A stretch of DNA of 38,944 nucleotides, from NCBI GenBank assembly GCA_009780855.1, contig WQZG01000028.1, positions 1 through 38,944 of the forward strand. Reading direction: 5' to 3'. Shown here in pieces: positions 33,436 to 38,944 of the stretch. Position 1 is the first letter of the stretch. Each line of letters opens with the position of its first letter. The notes beneath the pieces were generated by a model. The model did not search any database, was not told the origin of the DNA, and saw only the letters and a program-made list of their open reading frames with translations. A program made the position numbers and the translations under genes. This DNA is from Treponema sp. (GTDB lineage Bacteria > Spirochaetota > Spirochaetia > Treponematales > Breznakiellaceae).

Positions 33436-35298
33436 CTATTCCCTGCGGCCTTCTATGGGCTGTGTATTCTGAATTCCCAGTGTGCGGGCCGCTTCTTCGT
33501 AAGTCTGGTTTGCAAAAATACCCTGGTAAATTATGGCGGAAGCGTACGGCGCCCACCATTCCCACTGGTTTACGGCTTCAACAAGAACGGTAACCACAAC
33601 GCGTTCGTCGGGATTGTCAGTCTTGTACGGCGCGAACGAGGTGAACCATGAATGCCACTGGTCAACGAGTCCGACTTCACCGGTTCCGGTTTTACCGGCA
33701 ATCTGGACAGCTTTAATATTTAGCGGATACTGGGCTGTTCCTTCGCTTATTACACCGCGCATGTCATCGGCTACACTCTCAAATACTTCCGGTGCAATTG
33801 TGCTCTGGTGCAGAATTTTGGGCTCTACGCTCTGAACTACAGCGCCGGTTACGGGATCACGGATTTCCTTTAACAGATGCGGTTCGTAAATTATTCCCTT
33901 GTTAACCACCATGGAAGTCATGTCAGCCATCTGAATCGGCGTGACAAGCGTATAGCCCTGCCCTATGGACATATTCATGGTATCACCGCCGTCCCACCTG
34001 TCATGGTAGCGCCGTTCCTTCCACTGGGGCGTCGGAATAAAACCGCTTATTTCTCCGGGGAGATCAATACCGGTTAAATCGCCGTATCCGTAATCCCTTG
34101 AATAATTAACAATATTTTCTATGCCAAGATAATCCCTGCCCACTGTCCAGTAATAGATATCACAGGATTGAGCCATGGCTTGGTGCAGGTTCATCGGGCC
34201 GTGTCCGGGCCGCCGTATCCAGCAGCGCCAGAGCCTGTCTCCGTAGGTTATCTCGCCGGGGCAGTCAACTGTTTGATCCGGAGGGAAAGCGTCTTCGGCG
34301 TAAATTCCTGTGGACATAATAATCTTGAATGTGGAGGCAGGCGGATAACTTGACTGTATTGCCCTGTTAATAAGAGGTTTGTTGGGATCGTCCAGAAGAG
34401 CCTGGTATTCGGCGCCCAGGTCGGACTGGCTGAATATATTTGGGTTGTATGAAGGATAGGAAACCATCGCCAGGATTTCGCCGGTGGTCGGACGCATAAC
34501 TACAACGGCGCCGATGCGTTTACCCAGAGCTTTTTCGGCAAGGGTTTGAATTCGGCTGTCGATCGTAAGCGCCAGGTTCTGCCCCATAACCGGAGACTGG
34601 CGGACATTGCCGTCCTCCGCGACTCCCCTGCCCCTTACATCAACAGTCCTGGTTTCCCAGCCGTCCCTGCCGCGCAGTATCTCGTCGTACTGTTTTTCAA
34701 TCCCGTTCTTGCCAATCATGTCACCCGCCTGATAACCTTTGTTATAAAGCATGGTAAGTTCATCCTTGGTAATACCGCCGACATAACCGATTATGTGGGA
34801 CAGGCTCCCGGTTTCCGTATAATTGCGCATTGGTTTTGACTGCCACGAAACTCCCGGAAGTGTATTAACCTGTTCCGCCAAAACCGCAATTGTTTTAAAC
34901 GGAATATTAACCGCCACCTCTATGGGCTGGTAAAGATAATAGATCGAAGACGGAAGCTTTTTTTCTATCTGATCCCTGGAAACATCCAGTAACGAAGCAA
35001 GCCTGGCAATAAGGTCCGGCATGGCGCCTTTGGGCACTTCTGCGGGCGTTACGCTTACGGCAAAAGAATCTGTATTTAAAACAAGGGGCTGGGTATAGGT
35101 ACGGTCGTAGATTTCGCCCCTCTGCGCCGGAATTACAGAAGTGCGGCGCGTTATATTTTGGGCAATGGATCTGTAAACATCGCCTTCCAGTATCTGCATG
35201 CTGAATAGTTTTAATACATATATAGCTATGGCCGCTATGCAGATAATCTGGAGTATAACGATCCGGCCCTGGCTGGTTTCTTCATTTTCGGTAAACAT
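33436..35298 (-). CDS. mrdA: Penicillin-binding protein 2, peptidoglycan transpeptidase
   Basis: Cross-links peptidoglycan in the elongation machinery. The 620-residue protein has one N-terminal membrane helix (about 13-34), a dimerisation domain with 'RGEIYDR' (60-66), and a transpeptidase domain with the three active-site motifs: S-T-F-K (Ser322, Lys325), S-C-D (378-380) and K-T-G-T (536-539). This is full length for PBP2. The start overlaps the mreD stop (TGATG). In many bacteria rodA comes next; here the radical SAM gene does. Confidence 0.95.
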   Translation of the reverse strand: MFTENEETSQGRIVILQIICIAAIAIYVLKLFSMQILEGDVYRSIAQNITRRTSVIPAQRGEIYDRTYTQPLVLNTDSFAVSVTPAEVPKGAMPDLIARLASLLDVSRDQIEKKLPSSIYYLYQPIEVAVNIPFKTIAVLAEQVNTLPGVSWQSKPMRNYTETGSLSHIIGYVGGITKDELTMLYNKGYQAGDMIGKNGIEKQYDEILRGRDGWETRTVDVRGRGVAEDGNVRQSPVMGQNLALTIDSRIQTLAEKALGKRIGAVVVMRPTTGEILAMVSYPSYNPNIFSQSDLGAEYQALLDDPNKPLINRAIQSSYPPASTFKIIMSTGIYAEDAFPPDQTVDCPGEITYGDRLWRCWIRRPGHGPMNLHQAMAQSCDIYYWTVGRDYLGIENIVNYSRDYGYGDLTGIDLPGEISGFIPTPQWKERRYHDRWDGGDTMNMSIGQGYTLVTPIQMADMTSMVVNKGIIYEPHLLKEIRDPVTGAVVQSVEPKILHQSTIAPEVFESVADDMRGVISEGTAQYPLNIKAVQIAGKTGTGEVGLVDQWHSWFTSFAPYKTDNPDERVVVTVLVEAVNQWEWWAPYASAIIYQGIFANQTYEEAARTLGIQNTQPIEGRRE

Positions 35299-35801
35299 CA
35301 GGATATCCTTTCACCTGTAAGCAGATTCTTGAAAAACTTTAGAACAAAAAATAACAGGGGAGCTGTAACTATATTGAGTCCAAGCTCAACCCAGAATAAC
35401 GGCAGAAAAAAATCATAAACCGGAATTGATCCGGCAAAAAGCAGTCCAAGCAGGTTGCGGCTGACAGCTTTTATTATTGTTGCTCCGGCGCACAAAGACA
35501 TGGGCAGAAAAAATATATCCAGGAAAAAAGTCCCCTTCATAAGTCCGGTAAGGGCGCCGATTATAGTGCGGACCAGGGCGTTGTAGCCAAGCGGAGCGGC
35601 GGATATAAAATCAAGTAAAAATCCTGAAAAAAATCCGGTTAGCTGGCCTGTCATTGTTCCGTTTACATAAGCTATATAAACCAGAATGCCAAGCGTCAAA
35701 TCGGGAACGGCGTTAAAAAGCGCTATGCGGTTAAGAAGGACAGACTGTATAATGGCGGCTATTACGATAAAGACCGACGCCCAAATTATTTTTTTAACCA
35801 T
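35298..35801 (-). CDS. mreD: Rod shape-determining protein MreD
   Basis: 167 residues, nearly all hydrophobic, with about five membrane helices, for example 'IIWASVFIVIAAIIQSVLLN' at the start. 'AVPDLTLGILVYIAYVNGTMTGQLTGFFSGFLLDFISAAPLGYNAL' is the MreD hallmark (P-D-L and G-F-x-x-G-L/F-x-x-D). It works with MreB, MreC and PBP2 in side-wall growth. The start overlaps the mreC end by 8 bases and the stop overlaps the pbp2 start by one. Confidence 0.9.
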   Translation of the reverse strand: MVKKIIWASVFIVIAAIIQSVLLNRIALFNAVPDLTLGILVYIAYVNGTMTGQLTGFFSGFLLDFISAAPLGYNALVRTIIGALTGLMKGTFFLDIFFLPMSLCAGATIIKAVSRNLLGLLFAGSIPVYDFFLPLFWVELGLNIVTAPLLFFVLKFFKNLLTGERIS

Positions 35802-36735
35802 CGGTTTTACCTGTCTGTGGAGCAGACTGCCCGGTTGTTTGTGGGGCAGACTGTAAATCTGTTGGCCCGGCAGTCTGCCCTGAAGCCGCGTCGATCACAA
35901 AAACATATTCAAGCCTGGAAAAATCAATAGACATTTCCAGTTCAAGCTCCATTGAAATTTCGGTTTCCTGGTACCTTATTCCGCTAACCCTTCCGATATT
36001 GATTCCCTCCGGGAATACGCCGCCAAGACCGGATGTAATAACCATATCGCCCGGGTTTATTTCTTCCCTTGCTTGCTTTGGTATAAAACGCATTAATAGC
36101 GGGCTGTCCGGACTGCCCCTGCCTTCGGTAATGCCTTCATAACGCGACTGGGCAAGTCTGGAAGAAACATAGGAACTTGAATCATAAAGCGGCATTACAA
36201 GGCTTTCAAATACTCCGGCCTGGATAACCTTACCGACAAGGCTCTGCGCGCCGTTCTGGTACGCTATAACGGGCATCCCGATGGCAACACCGGAATAACT
36301 TCCCTTGTTAATAACAAAAGCCGAAAAAAGGTTGTCCGGATCCCTGCCGATGAGCTCCGCAGGAATATGGCGGTATAAAAGACTTTGCGAAAAACCAAGC
36401 TGCTCGCGGAGCCTGTTGTTCTCCTGCCGGACATCGGCGACACTCCGCTCAAGCTGTTCATAGCTGGACATCCTGTCGGTAAGTTCGTTGTATTCCTTGC
36501 GCAGGATTGACAGCTCTCTTATGGACAGGGCGGTCCTCGAAATAAACGATGTTACTCCGTATATGCCGCCGCGGATGCCGGAAAAAAGCGAGAGCCCTGC
36601 ATTCTTGATCCCCGCGGAAAAATTACGGGTTGAAAAGGACAGGACCGCAAACGAGACAACAACAAGAATAAAAAAAACACCGATTGTGGTATTGAATAAA
36701 TTCTTTTTGCTTTTTTTCTTTTGCTCAATCCACAT
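35794..36735 (-). CDS. mreC: Rod shape-determining protein MreC
   Basis: 313 residues. A lysine-rich cytoplasmic start, one membrane helix (about 15-34), a coiled coil (about 75-115, 'ERSVADVRQENNRLREQLGF') and the beta-barrel core ('AELIGRDPDNLFSAFVINKGS', 'GMPVI', 'DMVITSGLGGVFPEGINIGRV') are as in MreC, which links cytoplasmic MreB to periplasmic PBP2. The C-terminus has a short repetitive Gln/Thr/Pro/Ser tail ('QSAPQTTGQSAPQT') not needed for the fold. Starts 14 bases after mreB. Confidence 0.95.
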   Translation of the reverse strand: MWIEQKKKSKKNLFNTTIGVFFILVVVSFAVLSFSTRNFSAGIKNAGLSLFSGIRGGIYGVTSFISRTALSIRELSILRKEYNELTDRMSSYEQLERSVADVRQENNRLREQLGFSQSLLYRHIPAELIGRDPDNLFSAFVINKGSYSGVAIGMPVIAYQNGAQSLVGKVIQAGVFESLVMPLYDSSSYVSSRLAQSRYEGITEGRGSPDSPLLMRFIPKQAREEINPGDMVITSGLGGVFPEGINIGRVSGIRYQETEISMELELEMSIDFSRLEYVFVIDAASGQTAGPTDLQSAPQTTGQSAPQTGKTDG

Positions 36736-36749
36736 CTTGGTTCCGCGTC

Positions 36750-37775
36750 TTAATTCAAACTGTCATATACACTTCGCGTATTGTTGAACCCCTTGGAAAA
36801 TTCAAAATACTTTCCGGCGCCCTGGGCTACACAGTTCATCGGCTGCTCCGCAAGGATTACAGGAACGCCTGTTTCTTTTGATACGAGTTTAGGCAGACCT
36901 TTAAGCAGGGAGCCTCCGCCTGTCATTACAATTCCCCGTTCCACAATATCGGCTGCAAGCTCGGGAGGAGTTTTGCCCAGAATATTTTTGATTTCGTCGA
37001 TAATTCTGGCGATCGGTTCCTTTAATGCTTCCCTGATTTGTTCAGAATCTATTTCCAGGCGCCTGGGCAGTCCGTTGCCCGCGTCAGTCCCCTTGATTTC
37101 TACTTTTTCGATATTTTTATCGGGCGCCGCGTTTCCGATTTCGATTTTAAGGCGCTCCGAGACGCCGCCGCCGATAATTAAATTTAACTCGCTCCTGACA
37201 AATTTAATAATGGCTTCGTCAAAATCATCACCGGCAACCCTGATCGCATTGGTTACAACCATGTCTCCCAGGCTTATTACCGATATCTCGGTTGTGCCGC
37301 CACCTATATCAACAACCATGTGGCCGGCCGGTTCATTAATGGGAATATCGGCTCCTATTGCCGCGGCAAGGCTTTCTTCAATAACAACAACTTCCCTGGC
37401 GCCGGCTTTGTAGGCGCATTCCTCAACCGCCCTGCGTTCAACTTCGGTAATGTTGGAAGGTATGCCTATAACCATCCGCGGTTTAATAAACTTGTAACGC
37501 GGCATCACCTTGGAAATAAAATACCTTATCATTTTTTCTGTAGCTTCAAGATTCGCTATAACGCCGCCGCGCAGGGGTCTGATCGCGTGAATGGAACCCG
37601 GTGTTTTCCAGAGCATTTTTTTGGCGTCTGTTCCGACTGCCATGACCCTGTTGGTTCCCTTTTCAACCGCTACTACAGAAGGTTCGTCGACAACGATACC
37701 CTTGCCGCGTATATAAATAATTGTATTGCAGGTACCCAGATCAATTCCCAAATCCGATGAACCACGTCCGAACAT
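36750..37775 (-). CDS. mreB: Rod shape-determining protein MreB (bacterial actin)
   Basis: Forms membrane-bound filaments that direct side-wall synthesis. The 341-residue protein has the actin-fold nucleotide motifs '[19 protein letters not shown]' (phosphate 1), '[18 protein letters not shown]' (phosphate 2) and '[15 protein letters not shown]' (adenosine), plus '[19 protein letters not shown]'. The family's usual length is about 340. GGGAGGG close before the ATG gives a strong ribosome binding site. It begins 55 bases after the upstream TPR gene. Confidence 0.97.
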   Translation of the reverse strand: MFGRGSSDLGIDLGTCNTIIYIRGKGIVVDEPSVVAVEKGTNRVMAVGTDAKKMLWKTPGSIHAIRPLRGGVIANLEATEKMIRYFISKVMPRYKFIKPRMVIGIPSNITEVERRAVEECAYKAGAREVVVIEESLAAAIGADIPINEPAGHMVVDIGGGTTEISVISLGDMVVTNAIRVAGDDFDEAIIKFVRSELNLIIGGGVSERLKIEIGNAAPDKNIEKVEIKGTDAGNGLPRRLEIDSEQIREALKEPIARIIDEIKNILGKTPPELAADIVERGIVMTGGGSLLKGLPKLVSKETGVPVILAEQPMNCVAQGAGKYFEFSKGFNNTRSVYDSLN

Positions 37776-37830
37776 ATTCCCTCCCGGCTTCTAAAGCCAT
37801 GCAAAATATAAAAACACTGCCGGAGCACTT

Positions 37831-38763
37831 CTACATATTAAGCCGGGCCCTCGCGGGCATATAGGCAGGATCAATCTGAACGGCCCTTCTCCATTCGGCT
37901 CTGGCCCGTACAGTTTCTCCCCTGCTGTTATATAATTCACCCAGCCGGTAACACGCATCCGCATTCCCGCCGCTGTCATTGTTTACCGTGATAAATTGTT
38001 CCTCTGCTCCGTTATAATCTCCCCTGCGCAGCTGGATATCACCCATTGATAATCTGGCAGAAAAAATCATTCCGGAATCTTTTGAAATTTCCGCGCATCT
38101 TGTTAAATATGCGTATGCAGCGTCATCTTCGCCAAGCGCAATATAGGAATTGGCTATTGATAAAAGCAGTACATCAGAAATCGAAGTTTTAAGGGCGTTG
38201 GCAAAAGCTGCAACACTGCTTCTGTAATCCTTGATATTAATGTATGCCAATCCCAGGTATTCAGGGATATCATTTTCCCGGTAACCGGTTTCGTCCGCTT
38301 TTTCCAGATACTTTATCGCCAGATCGCTGTACGGCGCGCCTTTATAATAATAAGCTTTTCCCAAAACATAAAACAGGCTGCCGTCTGTCTTTGCGTCTTT
38401 TGAGAGAAGGGCTTTACGCAGCGACCAGATACAATTGTCAATATAGGAAAGCATGCTGAAGTTATCAATCTGCGCAATCGCAATCTGGTAGGCGGCAAAG
38501 CCGTGAATGGTTAATAAAAAATTATCCAGGGGTTTACGGAGAAGCTGTTCTCCGCTTAATTTATAAATATCTTCATAAGAGCCTGCTGACCACATCTGCA
38601 GCAGATCTTTTTTATCCGGTCCTTCTTTTTGCCTAAGATTAATAACAGTAATTGTTAAAACTGAAACCAAAATAACCAAAACAAACAAAAAAATAATTCT
38701 TAAAAAAATCCACCCTCGCCTTTGATTTACTTTATATGTGGATTTTGATTGATCTTTGGTCAT
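37831..38763 (-). CDS. Membrane-anchored TPR protein heading the mre operon
   Basis: 310 residues. A short basic start is followed by a membrane helix (about 20-44, 'IFLRIIFLFVLVILVSVLTI') and then TPR-like repeats through the rest ('YVLGKAYYYKGAPYSDLAIKYLEKA', 'PEYLGLAYINIKDYRSSVAAFANAL', 'YRLGELYNSRGETVRARAEWRRAVQIDP'; parts quoted). The repeats should lie in the periplasm. As the first gene before mreB and under its promoter, it may be a scaffold for the elongation machinery; that is inference from position. Confidence 0.8.
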   Translation of the reverse strand: MTKDQSKSTYKVNQRRGWIFLRIIFLFVLVILVSVLTITVINLRQKEGPDKKDLLQMWSAGSYEDIYKLSGEQLLRKPLDNFLLTIHGFAAYQIAIAQIDNFSMLSYIDNCIWSLRKALLSKDAKTDGSLFYVLGKAYYYKGAPYSDLAIKYLEKADETGYRENDIPEYLGLAYINIKDYRSSVAAFANALKTSISDVLLLSIANSYIALGEDDAAYAYLTRCAEISKDSGMIFSARLSMGDIQLRRGDYNGAEEQFITVNNDSGGNADACYRLGELYNSRGETVRARAEWRRAVQIDPAYMPARARLNM

Positions 38764-38777
38764 TTCTGATGTTTTTT

Positions 38778-38805
38778 ATTATAGCGATTATTGCATAAAA
38801 GTCAA
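38778..38805 (-). promoter_or_regulatory. Near-consensus sigma-70 promoter of the TPR-mreBCD-pbp2 operon
   Basis: On the minus strand TTGACT (38800-38805) and TATAAT (38778-38783) are separated by 16 bases. The -10 box is perfect and the -35 box has five of six consensus bases. It ends 14 bases before the start codon of the TPR gene at 38763, so the leader is very short. No other promoter of this strength is seen in the operon. Confidence 0.7.
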
Positions 38806-38869
38806 TTAAAAAAAACGATGAATGTCAGCGACCAGTAGAAATGAGCCATGTTTCCGTTCAGTAGAAATG

Positions 38870-38922
38870 CTACCTTGCGTTCAGTAGAAATGAGCCCTGA
38901 GATCTGCTGTATAGCAAGGTAG
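38870..38922 (+). promoter_or_regulatory. Hairpin covering the istA ribosome binding site
   Basis: CTACCTTGC (38870-38878) is perfectly complementary to GCAAGGTAG (38914-38922), which contains the AAGG ribosome binding site of the istA-like frame. The loop has 35 bases. Folded RNA would hide the site, a known way for insertion sequences to limit transposase made from outside transcripts. Confidence 0.4.
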
Positions 38923-38924
38923 GA

Positions 38925-38944
38925 ATGGAATTAATAGTTGAACA
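38925..38944 (+). CDS. istA: Start of a probable IstA transposase gene (partial)
   Basis: Only six complete codons are visible (M-E-L-I-V-E), followed by CA, so the next residue is Gln or His. AAGG (38916-38919) lies five bases before the ATG. The call rests mainly on position behind the IS21-like terminal repeats and on the likeness to IstA starts such as '(V)E-Q-W'. The frame leaves the window, so it cannot be verified here. Confidence 0.45.

Larger units (their letters stand above)
38823..38944 (+). mobile_element. Left end of a probable IS21-family insertion sequence
   Basis: From TGTCAGCG at 38823 there are three direct copies of CAGTAGAAATG (38833-38843, 38859-38869, 38882-38892), two followed by AGCC, spaced 26 and 23 bases. 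Terminal TG and multiple subterminal repeats of this size are typical of IS21-family ends, where they bind the IstA transposase. The start of an istA-like frame follows. The right end and target duplication lie outside the window, so the family call rests on the left end. Confidence 0.6.

Noticed and set aside
38833..38892. CRISPR-like repeats at the right edge
   Set aside because: Only three 11-15 base repeats with short uneven spacing next to a TG end; this fits an insertion-sequence terminus better.

Overview
The window looks like a chromosomal segment of a spirochaete of the Treponema group, probably a gut-type treponeme. Several things point there. A cytidylate kinase is fused to six-domain ribosomal protein S1, as I recall for Treponema pallidum. 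A GreA factor carries a very long helical N-terminus. There are many TPR proteins. A small lipoprotein has the N-terminus and 'LTGC' lipobox common in treponemes. The order mreB-mreC-mreD-pbp2 is also consistent. The assignment rests on gene content only; no search was run.

Layout. 1-172 (-) is the N-terminus of a sugar ABC-transporter permease. 318-1466 (+) is an Mbeg1-like alpha/beta hydrolase. 1524-7002 (-) is an operon: TPR protein, GreA-type factor (interrupted by one in-frame TAA), then a secreted VWA protein with a long Pro/Gln/Thr minisatellite. 7140-11015 (+) holds rpe and three envelope/TPR proteins. 11034-12652 (-) holds dtd and a divergent PRPP-synthetase-like gene. 12709-20409 is accessory carbohydrate metabolism: a large glycoside hydrolase, a KdgF-like cupin, a mandelate-racemase-type sugar-acid dehydratase and a GH4 glycosidase with the CHG motif, interspersed with a lipoprotein and a nitroreductase. 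I infer a locus for uronate- and rhamnose-containing plant polysaccharide.

20533-30568 (+) is a closely packed housekeeping array: recA (long tail with an AT-hook-like motif), folK, a Uma2-family gene, scpA, scpB, rluB-type synthase, cmk-rpsA, a GAF/AAA+/Fis sigma-54 activator with GAFTNA in place of GAFTGA, an anchored TPR protein and a lipoprotein. 30569-30992 is an AT-rich gap with a hairpin and an orphan open frame. 30993-38763 (-) is the shape operon: TPR protein, mreB, mreC, mreD, pbp2 and a B12-binding radical SAM protein, read from a near-consensus promoter at 38778-38805. 38823-38944 looks like the left end of an IS21-family element with three subterminal repeats and the first codons of its istA, only 17 bp behind that promoter.

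The points most worth checking are the GreA-splitting stop codon, the internal ribosome binding site inside cmk-rpsA, the RecA tail, the GAFTNA variant, the two 15-bp pentapeptide minisatellites and the IS end with a hairpin covering its transposase ribosome binding site. No CRISPR array, rRNA or tRNA gene was recognised.
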